A DNA stretch of 29,809 nt from an uncultured Collinsella sp. (GCA_938023905.1 CALJCO010000040.1:1-29809); one strand, 5' to 3'; shown: positions 15,893-24,060, numbered from the stretch's first letter. Numbers and translations: made by a program. Notes: a model not told the origin generated them from the letters alone.

Positions 15893-15939
15893 AGTTGCCT
15901 CCAACTTAAATAGGCGCATATCGCGCGTTTGGTTTGCCG

Positions 15940-15949
15940 GAAACGTTTC
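15940..15949. promoter_or_regulatory. LacI/CcpA-like palindrome between crr and the esterase gene
   Basis: GAAACGTTTC is a perfect 10-bp palindrome with a central CG, the core form of LacI/GalR/CcpA-family operators. It lies 48 nt before the crr start in the divergent spacer (15893-16136), which otherwise holds no gene. It does not match the outer bases of a full cre site. Confidence 0.4.
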
Positions 15950-16136
15950 ATATGTGTTTCGCGGCCTGGTCAACGCCCCCTATTCTACGCTGCTCAGCGA
16001 TACCTCTGAGCTGGGATTATGTGATATATCAGTTGGAGGGAAACTTATTGCCGGAGAGTTTCTGCGTCCTGCACCCAACTGGGGTACGCTTAGATGCGAA
16101 AAACAAGGGCGCATAATTTGCGCGAAGGGAGCACAT

Positions 16137-17036
16137 ATGATTGTCGAGAACCATGCGCTGTGGGGCGAGGAGCCGACCGAGGATTATCCGGCGACCTTTA
16201 CGTATCTGGGTGCCGAGCCGCTGCCCGACAAGCCCAATGGCCGCCGCCCCGCGGTGATCATCTGCGGCGGAGGCGGGTTTACGCATATCGCTCCGCACGA
16301 GCAGGACCCGGTGGCGTTTGCATTTTTGGACCGCGGCTACCAGGCCTTTGTGCTCAACTATGTCACGAGTTCTACGGGTGACGTGAGCTTTCCGCGCCCC
16401 CAGGCAGATCTTGCCAAGATGGTCGCCACGGTGCGCGCCAACGCCGACGAGTGGCATGTCGATCCTAAGCGCGTGTGCGTCGTGGGATTCTCGGCGGGCG
16501 GCATGATCTGTGCCTCGCTGGCAACGCAGTGGAAGACCGGCCCCTTCGCGGCACTTGCCGGGGCGCGTCCGGACGACATTCGCCCCGATGCCGTGGTGCT
16601 GGGCTATCCGCTGCTCGACTTTGCCTATGTGCGTGATATGCAGACGCGCGACCCGCGCATCGACCTGCGCGTGCCCAAGACGGGTGGCAAGACGGGGCGC
16701 GATTTACTCAACGACTATCTGTCGATGGTGACGGGCGGCGAGGCGACCGACGAGCACCTGGCCGACATCTGCCCCACCACGCATGTTTCGCGTCAGATGC
16801 CACCGACTTTTGTGTGGGGCGTGTCCGACGACAAGACGGCGCCGATCGCGCAGGTCTACCCGTTTGCGCAGCGCATGGCCGAGGAGGGCGTTGCATGCGA
16901 GATGCACGTCTTCGACCAGGGCGGTCACGGCCTTTCGCTCGGCAACGCCAACACCGCAGTCGACAACGAGGATAAGCAAGTGGCAGTCCGTCCTTGGATC
17001 CGCCTGGCCTTCCGTTTCCTGGAGCGCCATATGTAA
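16137..17036 (+). CDS. Alpha/beta-hydrolase, esterase of the acetyl-esterase/BD-FAE type
   Basis: A 299-residue cytosolic esterase. The oxyanion-hole strand is PAVIICGGGGFTHIAPHE, the nucleophile elbow GFSAGG (Ser in GxSxG) follows at about residue 121, the acid is probably in FVWGVSDDKTAP, and the catalytic His is in GGHGLSLGN near the C-terminus. The RGYQAFVLNYVT and DPKRVCVVGFSAGG segments are typical of small carbohydrate-ester or xylan acetyl esterases. AAGGGAG lies about 5 nt before ATG 16137; the longer open frame from 15798 runs antisense through crr and is rejected. The substrate is unknown. A sugar-ester role would fit the nearby PTS and GH13 genes but is inference. Confidence 0.85.
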   Translation: MIVENHALWGEEPTEDYPATFTYLGAEPLPDKPNGRRPAVIICGGGGFTHIAPHEQDPVAFAFLDRGYQAFVLNYVTSSTGDVSFPRPQADLAKMVATVRANADEWHVDPKRVCVVGFSAGGMICASLATQWKTGPFAALAGARPDDIRPDAVVLGYPLLDFAYVRDMQTRDPRIDLRVPKTGGKTGRDLLNDYLSMVTGGEATDEHLADICPTTHVSRQMPPTFVWGVSDDKTAPIAQVYPFAQRMAEEGVACEMHVFDQGGHGLSLGNANTAVDNEDKQVAVRPWIRLAFRFLERHM

Positions 17037-17083
17037 AAGTAGACTACTTGCCCGTTTCAAAAAGTCTGCTTAGAGGAGGAGCC

Positions 17084-17404
17084 ATGCTTGAGGGTACGTA
17101 TGTGGTTTTGGCCCAGACGCCGGTGGGGAGTAGACGCGGCGAGGTGACGTTTTCACATGGGGTGAACGGCGCGCTCAGGGCAGTACTAAACGTCAGGGGT
17201 CTCAATATCGCTCTCTCGAGTGCCCGTGCTGAGGGCGATTTCTTTGAGCTCTTGGGTACTATCTCCCACGTCTTGATGGGCAAGGCGCCCTTTACATGCA
17301 CGGGGTCGGTCGAGGGTGATCGACTCACTGCTACCGCGCGGTCGGGTTCCGTTTCGATCTCGCTGAACGGTATGCGTAAAGAGCCTTCGGGGCGCACCGC
17401 ATAA
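17084..17404 (+). CDS. Small protein of unknown function
   Basis: A 106-residue reading frame, MLEGTYVVLAQTPVGSRRGE..., that I do not recognise. It starts at ATG 17084 with GAGGAGG 4 nt upstream, 47 nt after the esterase stop. The sequence has no membrane helix or signal peptide, and its pattern of alternating hydrophobic residues (EVTFSHGVNGALRAVLNVRGLNIAL; SVSISLNGM) suggests mostly beta structure. The start MLEGTYxVxxxTPxGxxxGEVxF suggests a small beta-barrel or sandwich domain binding a ligand or lipid, but this is only an impression. It may be cotranscribed with the esterase. A perfect palindrome AAGTAG-A-CTACTT (17037-17049) lies in the gap. Confidence 0.65.
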   Translation: MLEGTYVVLAQTPVGSRRGEVTFSHGVNGALRAVLNVRGLNIALSSARAEGDFFELLGTISHVLMGKAPFTCTGSVEGDRLTATARSGSVSISLNGMRKEPSGRTA

Positions 17405-17477
17405 AGTTTGCGCAGGTAAACATCGGTATTTGACTTTATAAAATAGTTCAGAGCGCTATCATTTGTCGTTACGAGTT

Positions 17478-17502
17478 GGTTAACCCCGGTAAACGGTTAA
17501 CC
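17478..17502. promoter_or_regulatory. Twin GGTTAACC operator candidate before feoB
   Basis: Two perfect GGTTAACC octamers (17478-17485 and 17495-17502) are separated by 9 nt, giving 17 bp from centre to centre. They lie 23 nt before the feoB start, downstream of an AT-rich TTGACT...TATAAAAT region (17430-17444). GGTTA/TAACC halves are the core of DtxR/IdeR metal-dependent repressor sites, so an iron-responsive operator is plausible. Confidence 0.55.
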
Positions 17503-17525
17503 GCGTCTAACGAAAGGATGAGCGC

Positions 17526-19886
17526 GTGAAGCTCGATACACTCGAGATTGGAAAGGACGCCGTTGTCGCATCGGTGACATCCGACGACCAGGCGCTCCGT
17601 CAGCATATTTTGGACATGGGCCTGACGCCGGGCACCGAAGTCACCATGATGAAGTACGCCCCCATGGGCGACCCGCTCGAGATTCGCCTGCGTGGCTACG
17701 AGTTGACGCTGCGCAAGGACGATGCCGCTCGCATCGAGCTCGTGGGTATTCACGACACCGATACAGGTCCGCGCGCTAACGCCGCAATCGGCACGACGGA
17801 GCATCCGGCCCTGGGCGAGGGGACGTATTCGCCCCGTGCGGCAAAAACGGCCGTGCCCGAGGGCGCACCGCTGCACTTTGCCCTCGCTGGCAACCAAAAC
17901 TGCGGCAAGACCACGTTATTCAACCAGCTGACGGGCTCCAACCAGCACGTCGGTAACTTTCCCGGCGTGACTGTCGACCGCAAAGATGGCACCATCCGTA
18001 ACCATCCCGAGGCGAGCGTTACCGACCTGCCTGGCATTTACTCCCTGTCGCCGTACACGGGCGAGGAGATCGTGAGCCGCCAGTTTATCCTGGATGAGCA
18101 TCCCGACGCCATCATCGACATCATCGACGCTACCAACATCGAGCGCAATTTGTACCTGACGCTGCAGCTTATGGAGCTCGATCGCCCCATGGTCATCGCG
18201 CTCAACATGATGGACGAGGTGACGGCCAACGGCGGCGCCGTGGACGTCAACCTGCTCGAGAGCCTGTTGGGCGTGCCTGTTGTCCCCATTAGCGCTGCCC
18301 GCAACGAGGGCATCGGCGAGTTGGTTGATCATGCCTTGCACGTGGCGCGGTTCCGCGAGCGCCCCGGTCGCCTGGACTTCTGCGCGCCCGATGGCCCGGA
18401 CGGCGGCGCGCTGCATCGCTGCATCCACGGCATCGCCAACCTTATCGAGGACCATGCCGCGACGGCGCATATTCCGGTGCGTTTTGCGGCGACCAAGCTG
18501 GTCGAGGGCGACGAGCTGGTAACCGAGGCACTTCACCTGGATCGCAACGAACTCGACGCCATCGAGCACATCATTACCCAGATGGAGGGCGAAGCCGGCA
18601 CCGACCGCCTGTCCGCGCTGGCCGATATGCGCTTTAGCTTTATCGGCGACGTGTGCGGGCGTTGCGTCGTCAAGCCGCACGAAAGCCGCGAGCACGTGCG
18701 CTCCGTCAAGATTGACCGCATCCTGACAGGTCGTTACACAGCCATTCCGGCGTTCCTGGTGATCATGGGCCTCGTTTTTTGGCTGACGTTTGGCGTGATC
18801 GGCGCGGCGTTGCAGGGCCTCATGGAGGACGGCATCGCTGCCATCATTGCTTCGGCCGACGCGGGCCTCAAGGCGTTTGGCACCAACGACGTGGTGCGCT
18901 CGCTGGCTGTCGACGGCGTGCTTACGGGCGTGGGCAGCGTGCTGACCTTCCTGCCGATTATCGTCGTGCTCTTCTTGTTCCTCTCCATTCTGGAAGACTC
19001 CGGCTACATGGCGCGTGTGGCCTTTGTCATGGATAAGGTGCTGCGCCGCTTTGGTCTGTCGGGCCGCAGCTTCGTGCCCATGCTCGTTGGTTTTGGCTGC
19101 ACCGTGCCGGCTATCATGTCGACCCGTACGCTCCCATCCGAGCACGACCGCAAGATGACGGTCATGCTCACGCCGTTCATGAGCTGCTCGGCCAAGTTGC
19201 CGGTCTACGGTCTGCTGTGCGGGGCGTTTTTCCCGCAGGCGACGGTTCCCGCCATGGTCTCGCTCTATCTGATTGGCATTGCGGTCGGTTGCATCGCGGC
19301 TTTGGTACTCAACCGCACGGCATTTAAGGGCGACCCGGTGCCGTTTATCATGGAGCTTCCCAACTACCGCCTGCCGAGCATCAAGACGACGGTGATGCTG
19401 GCATGGGATAAGGCCAAGGACTTTATTACCAAGGCCTTTACCATTATCTTTGCCGCTACGGTGGTCATCTGGTTCCTTCAGACGTTCGATATCCGCTTTA
19501 ATGTGGTCGCCGACCAGTCGCAAAGCCTGCTTGCGGGCCTCGGCAGCATCATCGCGCCGGTGCTGGCGCCGCTCGGCTTTGGCGACTGGCGCGCCTCGAC
19601 GGCGCTCGTCACCGGCCTTATCGCCAAGGAGAGCGTCATCTCGACGCTCACGGTGCTTTTGGGCGCAACGTCGCCCGCGGCGCTGTCGACCATGTTTTCG
19701 CCGTTTACCGCCTACGTGTTCTTGGTCTTTACGCTGCTGTACCCGCCTTGCGTGGCGTCCATCGGCGCCGTCAAGAGCGAGTTGGGCGCGCGCTATGCCG
19801 TGGCTGTATTCGCGTTTCAGGTGACGGTCGCCTGGATCGTGGCGTTTGTCGTGCATTCGGCGGGCATATTGCTGGGGTTGGCTTAG
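17526..19886 (+). CDS. feoB: FeoA-FeoB fusion, ferrous iron transporter
   Basis: A membrane GTPase for Fe(II) uptake, 786 residues. Residues 1-75 are a FeoA-like SH3 domain (LRQHILDMGLTPGTEVTMMK; DPLEIRLRGYELTLRKDDA). After a linker, the FeoB G domain has G1 GNQNCGKTT (122-130; the common form is GNPNSGKTT), G2 GNFPGVTVDRKDG, G3 DLPG (167-170) and G4 NMMDE. The membrane part carries two Gate regions, the first with GFGCTVPAIMSTR and the core cysteine, and ends in hydrophobic helices. The GTG start has AAAGGA 7 nt upstream. No separate feoA or feoC is nearby, which fits the fusion. The gene is closed by a terminator that doubles as the next promoter region. Confidence 0.95.
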   Translation: MKLDTLEIGKDAVVASVTSDDQALRQHILDMGLTPGTEVTMMKYAPMGDPLEIRLRGYELTLRKDDAARIELVGIHDTDTGPRANAAIGTTEHPALGEGTYSPRAAKTAVPEGAPLHFALAGNQNCGKTTLFNQLTGSNQHVGNFPGVTVDRKDGTIRNHPEASVTDLPGIYSLSPYTGEEIVSRQFILDEHPDAIIDIIDATNIERNLYLTLQLMELDRPMVIALNMMDEVTANGGAVDVNLLESLLGVPVVPISAARNEGIGELVDHALHVARFRERPGRLDFCAPDGPDGGALHRCIHGIANLIEDHAATAHIPVRFAATKLVEGDELVTEALHLDRNELDAIEHIITQMEGEAGTDRLSALADMRFSFIGDVCGRCVVKPHESREHVRSVKIDRILTGRYTAIPAFLVIMGLVFWLTFGVIGAALQGLMEDGIAAIIASADAGLKAFGTNDVVRSLAVDGVLTGVGSVLTFLPIIVVLFLFLSILEDSGYMARVAFVMDKVLRRFGLSGRSFVPMLVGFGCTVPAIMSTRTLPSEHDRKMTVMLTPFMSCSAKLPVYGLLCGAFFPQATVPAMVSLYLIGIAVGCIAALVLNRTAFKGDPVPFIMELPNYRLPSIKTTVMLAWDKAKDFITKAFTIIFAATVVIWFLQTFDIRFNVVADQSQSLLAGLGSIIAPVLAPLGFGDWRASTALVTGLIAKESVISTLTVLLGATSPAALSTMFSPFTAYVFLVFTLLYPPCVASIGAVKSELGARYAVAVFAFQVTVAWIVAFVVHSAGILLGLA

Positions 19887-19927
19887 CTATTTATTGACGG
19901 CGCAACCTCTGTGTATTGAGTTGATTG

Positions 19928-19966
19928 CGGCCCTGCATCTGTACTGACGGATGCGGGGCCGTTGCT
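19928..19966 (+). terminator. Terminator-like hairpin after feoB
   Basis: A 12-bp stem with one G-U pair (19928-19939 with 19950-19961) is followed by TTGCTATAT. The U tract is weak. The right arm overlaps the promoter of the next gene. Confidence 0.65.
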
Positions 19967-19973
19967 ATATAAT
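19944..19973 (+). promoter_or_regulatory. Candidate promoter of the SotB-like gene
   Basis: A perfect TATAAT (19968-19973) is preceded 18 nt upstream by CTGACG (19944-19949). It lies 36 nt before the start codon. The -35 box lies in the loop of the feoB terminator hairpin and the spacer covers its right arm. Confidence 0.65.
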
Positions 19974-20009
19974 CGCCCACCGCCCAAGACAATCGGAGAG
20001 GTTTCCTAC

Positions 20010-21206
20010 ATGACTCAGGCAAGACAAGATGGCATCTCGCTCAAGCAGTGGTTCCCGCTTATCGGGCTCGCCTGCTGTTCGTTCGTGTTCAACACGTCGG
20101 AGTTTATGCCCATCGGCCTTCTGACTGATATCGCCGCATCGTTCTCGCTCACCGAGGCCCAGGCAGGCATCATGATCTCGGTCTATGCTTGGGGCGTCAT
20201 GCTGCTGTCGCTGCCGCTTATGGTGTTTGCCTCGCGCTTTGAGTTCAAGCGGATGCTGCTGGGCGTGCTTGCCGTGTTCTCGCTGGGCCAGTTCCTGTCC
20301 GCCGTGGCGCCGACCTATCCCATTCTGGTCTGCGCACGCCTGGTGGTTGCCTGCGCGCACGCCGTGTTCTGGTCGGTCGCCTCGATCATGGCGTCGCGTC
20401 TGGTTGACACGCGCCATGGGGCACTCGCCATCAGCATGATCGCCACGGGCTCTTCCATCGCACAGATCTTTGGCCTGCCCCTCGGCCGCGCCATTGGCCT
20501 GGCCGTGGGCTGGCGTATGACGTTTGCCGTGGTCGGGGCCTTCTCTGCCGCCGCGGTGGTGTACCAGGCAGCGGTGTTCCCGGCCATGCCGGCGGGTGAG
20601 CGCTTTACCGTTAAGCAGCTGCCCGAGCTGCTCAAGAACCCGTTCCTGATCGCGCTCTACGCGGTCACGGTCTTTATGGCGACCGGCTATTACGCAAGCT
20701 ACAGCTATATCGAGCCCTTCCTGGCGCAGGTCGCGCACGTCGATGCGGGCGCCATCACCATGACGCTGACGGCGTTTGGCTTCTCCGGTCTGGTGGGCAG
20801 CTGGCTGTTTGGCCGCCTGTTCGACGGGCACCGGTTCCCATTCTTGGCTATTACGCTCTCCGGTGTGCCGGCGGCCCTGCTGCTCATGGGTCCGGCCGCA
20901 TCGTCGCTCGCGGCGGTGCTTGCCGTCTGCGCGCTATGGGGCTGCTGCTCCACGGCCTTTAACGTGGCGTTCCAGGCCGAGCTCATCAAGTACACGCCGG
21001 CGGATTCGTCGGCCGTCGCCATGTCGATCTTCTCGGGCCTGTTCAATCTGGGTATCGGCACGGGCACCGCGATCGGCGGCGCCGTGGTGTCGGGCCCCGG
21101 TATCGCTTGGATTGGCTTCGCGGGCGGGGCGATTGCCGTCGTGGGCGTCATCCTCGCCATCACCGTGCTGTTCCCAGCCATCCGCCGTGCCAAGCCCGTC
21201 GCCTAA
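20010..21206 (+). CDS. MFS exporter, SotB/YdeA-like (DHA1 family)
   Basis: A 12-helix major facilitator of 398 residues. The N-terminus WFPLIGLACCSFVFNTSEFMPIGLL is the DHA1 start. Next come VYAWGVMLLSLPLMV, CARLVVACAHAVFWSVASIMASRLV and ALAISMIATGSSIAQIFGLPLGRAIGLAVGWR, which closely resemble the sugar-efflux protein SotB (YdeA) of E. coli, notably HAVFWS and the GLPLGR loop. Arabinose or other sugar export is the likely class role, but drug efflux cannot be excluded. ATG 20010 has GGAGAGG 8 nt upstream; the longer frame from 19962 runs into the promoter. It stands alone between its promoter and a long inverted repeat. Confidence 0.85.
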   Translation: MTQARQDGISLKQWFPLIGLACCSFVFNTSEFMPIGLLTDIAASFSLTEAQAGIMISVYAWGVMLLSLPLMVFASRFEFKRMLLGVLAVFSLGQFLSAVAPTYPILVCARLVVACAHAVFWSVASIMASRLVDTRHGALAISMIATGSSIAQIFGLPLGRAIGLAVGWRMTFAVVGAFSAAAVVYQAAVFPAMPAGERFTVKQLPELLKNPFLIALYAVTVFMATGYYASYSYIEPFLAQVAHVDAGAITMTLTAFGFSGLVGSWLFGRLFDGHRFPFLAITLSGVPAALLLMGPAASSLAAVLAVCALWGCCSTAFNVAFQAELIKYTPADSSAVAMSIFSGLFNLGIGTGTAIGGAVVSGPGIAWIGFAGGAIAVVGVILAITVLFPAIRRAKPVA

Positions 21207-21221
21207 TCACGTCCCCTCATC

Positions 21222-21288
21222 AGTTGCGGTGGAATAGTTCCTGTTTAAGGCCCCTGAAGGCCCAAGCAGGAACTATTTCACCGCAACT
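21222..21288. repeat. Long hairpin: 22-bp inverted repeat after the exporter gene
   Basis: Arms 21222-21243 and 21267-21288 pair over 22 positions with a single G-U, around a 23-nt loop that itself contains GGCC...GGCC. It begins 15 nt after the exporter stop and ends 72 nt before the glycosidase start. On the + strand it is followed by TATTTTGGGG. It may serve as a terminator but is longer and more perfect than needed. Confidence 0.85.
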
Positions 21289-21359
21289 TATTTTGGGGAA
21301 GGGGATGCAAGCTGGGCATACAATGGGTAGCGTTGTGTTGAGCTTACTGGGAGGCTGTT

Positions 21360-22736
21360 ATGTGGGCATACGAGACGACGTTCTATCAAATCTATCCGCT
21401 GGGCTTTTGCGGAGCTCCGCGCGAAAACGCCGCGCCCGTTGCCGAGGATGAGCTCGCCCAGGCTGCCAACGCTGCGCCCAACCCCGATGCGCCCATCATG
21501 AAGATCGCCCAATGGGCCGACTACCTGCAAAAACTCGGTATTGCCGCCGTGCTGATCAACCCGCCGCTCGAGTCTGATAGCCACGGCTACGACACGCGCA
21601 GCCTGCGCCACATCGACCGTCGCTTGGGCGGGGATGCCGACTTTGCCGCCGTATGCGGCACGCTGCATGCCCACGGCATCCGCGTGGTGCTCGACGCCGT
21701 CTTCAACCACGTCGGTCGTGGCTTTTGGGCCTTCCGCGATGTGCAGGAGCACAAGTGGGACTCGCCTTACAAGGATTGGTTCCACATCAGCTTTGACGGC
21801 GACTCGTGCTATGGCGACGGCTTTTGGTACGAGGGCTGGGAGGGCCATTTTGAGCTTGTGAAGCTCAATCTGCAAAATCCCGCTGTGGTCGATTACCTGC
21901 TCGAGTCCGTACGCCGCTGGGCCGAGGTCTTTGGCGTCGACGGTCTGCGCCTGGACGTCGCCTACATGCTCGACCGCGATTTCATGCGTCGTCTGCATAG
22001 CTTTGCCCGTGAGCTCAAGCCTGATTTCGTGCTGATCGGCGAGACACTCCACGGCGACTACAGCCAAATCGTCAACGACGAGATGCTCGACTCCTGCACC
22101 AACTACGAGTGCTACAAGGGCCTGTACTCCAGCTTTAACTCGGTCAACATGTTCGAGATCGCTCATTCGCTGCATCGCCAGTTTGGCGGCGATCCGTGGT
22201 GCATCTACCGTGGCAAACACCTGCTGTCGTTTGTCGACAACCACGACGTGCCGCGCCTGGCAAGCATCCTCACCGACAAGTCGTGCCTGCGTCCCGCCTA
22301 TGGCATGCTCTTTGGCATGCCGGGCATCCCGTGCGTCTACTATGGCAGCGAGTGGGGAATCGCTGGCGGAAAGGGCGGCCCCGATGGCGACTGGGCGCTG
22401 CGGCCTGCGCTCGATGAGCCCGCGCCCAACGAGCTGACGGCGTTCATCACGCAGCTCGCGCACCTGCGCTCGGCCGACGATGCGGCGGCACGCGCTCTCA
22501 ACTACGGCGCGTACCGCAACGTGGTGATTCAGAACAAGCAACTGTTGTTTGAGCGCGCCTGTGACGGCGCGACGGTGCTCGTGGCGGTGAACGCCGTGGA
22601 CGAGCCTTACACCTTTGGCGCCGGCGAGCTCAACGGCTCCTTTGTCGATTTGCTTGCCGACGATGCACCCACGGTCGAGCTGGCTGGCTCCCTTGAGCTT
22701 GCGCCCTACGAGGTGCGTTATCTGTTGAGGGCCTAG
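21360..22736 (+). CDS. GH13 alpha-amylase-family glycosidase (intracellular)
   Basis: A 458-residue enzyme without signal peptide, acting on alpha-glucans or maltodextrins inside the cell. The (beta/alpha)8 barrel starts at once (MWAYETTFYQIYPLGFCG) and shows the four GH13 regions: DAVFNH (I), GLRLDVA (II, Asp nucleophile), IGETLHG (III, Glu acid/base) and FVDNHD (IV). A short C-terminal beta domain ends LAPYEVRYLLRA. It lacks the N-terminal domain of neopullulanase-type enzymes and is close in style to short cyclomaltodextrinase-like or glycosidase proteins of gut bacteria. GGGAGG lies 5 nt before the ATG. It lies 3 nt upstream of the glycosylase gene, with which it must share a transcript. 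Confidence 0.92.
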   Translation: MWAYETTFYQIYPLGFCGAPRENAAPVAEDELAQAANAAPNPDAPIMKIAQWADYLQKLGIAAVLINPPLESDSHGYDTRSLRHIDRRLGGDADFAAVCGTLHAHGIRVVLDAVFNHVGRGFWAFRDVQEHKWDSPYKDWFHISFDGDSCYGDGFWYEGWEGHFELVKLNLQNPAVVDYLLESVRRWAEVFGVDGLRLDVAYMLDRDFMRRLHSFARELKPDFVLIGETLHGDYSQIVNDEMLDSCTNYECYKGLYSSFNSVNMFEIAHSLHRQFGGDPWCIYRGKHLLSFVDNHDVPRLASILTDKSCLRPAYGMLFGMPGIPCVYYGSEWGIAGGKGGPDGDWALRPALDEPAPNELTAFITQLAHLRSADDAAARALNYGAYRNVVIQNKQLLFERACDGATVLVAVNAVDEPYTFGAGELNGSFVDLLADDAPTVELAGSLELAPYEVRYLLRA

Positions 22737-22739
22737 GCC

Positions 22740-23303
22740 ATGGCTGCTGCCGACGAGGGCTATCAACATATTGAGCATGGGTTTGAACCCATGTTTGACG
22801 AGCGCTCGCGCGTTTTGGTGCTGGGGTCGTTTCCCTCGGTGCTCTCGCGTGCCAATGCCTTTTATTACGGCAACCCTCAGAATCGCTTTTGGCGCGTGAT
22901 GGCCGCGTGCCTCGGTGTGCCCGTGCCGCCCAACGAGGGAGACTTTTTGGCGAGCGGCGAGCCCGCGACGCTCGACGCCTCGATTGCTGCCAAGCGATCC
23001 ATGCTGCTCAACGGCGGTGTGGCCCTGTGGGACGTGATCGAGAGCTGTGATATCAAGGGCTCAAGCGACGCGAGCATTCGCAACGTTGTGCCGGCACATA
23101 TCGAGCGCATTACCGGCGCAGCCCCCATTGAGCAGGTGATATGCAACGGTGGTACAGCTGGCCGGCTCTACAAGCGCTATCTACAAGAACACACCGGGCT
23201 GCCCGCTATCGTCCTGCCCTCGACAAGTCCCGCCAATGCCGCCTGGCGCCTGGAGCGTCTTGTTGAGCGTTGGCACGAAGCCGTTGACTGGGCTGTTATT
23301 TAA
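22740..23303 (+). CDS. DNA-deoxyinosine glycosylase (family 6 UDG/HDG)
   Basis: A DNA repair enzyme of 187 residues that should remove hypoxanthine arising from adenine deamination. The uracil-DNA-glycosylase fold begins with RVLVLGSFPSVLSRANAFYYGNPQNRFWRV. The LGSxPS...YYGNPQNxFW block is the motif of the HDG family, and LPSTSPANA near residue 160 is its second conserved loop. The length is normal. The ATG lies 3 nt after the GH13 stop, so the two are cotranscribed although functionally unrelated. The gene converges with the unknown gene downstream, with 1 nt between the stop codons and no room for a terminator. Confidence 0.85.
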   Translation: MAAADEGYQHIEHGFEPMFDERSRVLVLGSFPSVLSRANAFYYGNPQNRFWRVMAACLGVPVPPNEGDFLASGEPATLDASIAAKRSMLLNGGVALWDVIESCDIKGSSDASIRNVVPAHIERITGAAPIEQVICNGGTAGRLYKRYLQEHTGLPAIVLPSTSPANAAWRLERLVERWHEAVDWAVI

Positions 23304-23304
23304 T

Positions 23305-23967
23305 TTAGATTTTTGTTTGAGCGTGGGTGCCCAGACGTTTTAGAACGCCTCGCCAGATCGGCGCGGGCACGGCTGGCTCGGCGCAAACCATGCCGCCGGC
23401 GTCGACGTTGGCGGCATTGCCACCGCCAAGTCGCTGTGCATGCTTGACGGAGCAGCCCATGCGCACAGCGCCCACAAGCTTATCCATCGCTTCCGAAAAC
23501 GGTCGCCGCAAGAGTCCCATGCGCGGGGAGCGACGAAGCGCCGCAATGCCGCTGCCGGCGCAGATGGCAACGCCGCCACACCACAATTGGTCATGGCGCT
23601 CACATGCCTTGTGCAGGCGAACGGCGGCCCCACGCGCCTGCTCAGTGCCCTCTTGTGCGGCTCGAATCGCGGCATAGACGCGCGTTCCCGTACCGCCAAA
23701 GCGCTCGAGCGTCTGCTCGATAGCTGTCAACGTCTCATCGTCAGCCACATCTTCAATGGCCAGCACGATGCCATCGGCAACGCTGCCGGCGTCATTTGCC
23801 TTCAAGTCGACTGGGAGGGGGAGTGTAGTGCCGGAAAGCTGTGCATAGGCGGCGATGGCATCCTGCAGGTCCCAAAGCAAAAACTCAAGATCGGCGCTAT
23901 TGGGAATGCTGATATACGCAATGGTTTGCAGCGTTTTTGGTACATCGCCGCGCGCGGTCGTCTCCAT
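23305..23967 (-). CDS. Protein of unknown function, possibly flavodoxin-like
   Basis: A 220-residue protein that I cannot place firmly. It has no signal peptide or long membrane helix. The order of segments, with IAYISIPNSADLEFLLWDLQ at the start, a helix-rich middle (LTAIEQTLERFGGTGTRVYAAI) and HDQLWCGGVAICAGSGIAALRRSPRMG followed by RPFSEAMDKLVGAV, recalls NAD(P)H-dependent flavin reductase-like proteins, but I see no clear flavin-binding motif. AGGAG lies 5 nt before the ATG. It is transcribed divergently from the aminotransferase gene (93-nt spacer) and converges on the glycosylase gene with 1 nt between stops. Confidence 0.75.
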   Translation of the reverse strand: METTARGDVPKTLQTIAYISIPNSADLEFLLWDLQDAIAAYAQLSGTTLPLPVDLKANDAGSVADGIVLAIEDVADDETLTAIEQTLERFGGTGTRVYAAIRAAQEGTEQARGAAVRLHKACERHDQLWCGGVAICAGSGIAALRRSPRMGLLRRPFSEAMDKLVGAVRMGCSVKHAQRLGGGNAANVDAGGMVCAEPAVPAPIWRGVLKRLGTHAQTKI

Positions 23968-24060
23968 GCCATCTCCTTTCCGGCTCGTTTCCGTTTAGGT
24001 TACACCGTCTGACGGCGCCTCGCCGCGCTATCCTAGTGCAACCCTTACGAAAGGAACGCC

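Noticed and set aside
15798..16136. Upstream extension of the esterase frame
   Set aside because: It would run antisense through crr and the promoter spacer. ATG 16137 has a good ribosome-binding site and the natural N-terminus.
17916..19856. 646-residue open frame opposite feoB
   Set aside because: Antisense shadow rich in Arg, His and Gln, produced by third-position GC bias of feoB. No protein-like motifs.
21288..22778. 496-residue open frame opposite the GH13 glycosidase
   Set aside because: Antisense shadow over a gene with all four GH13 motifs.
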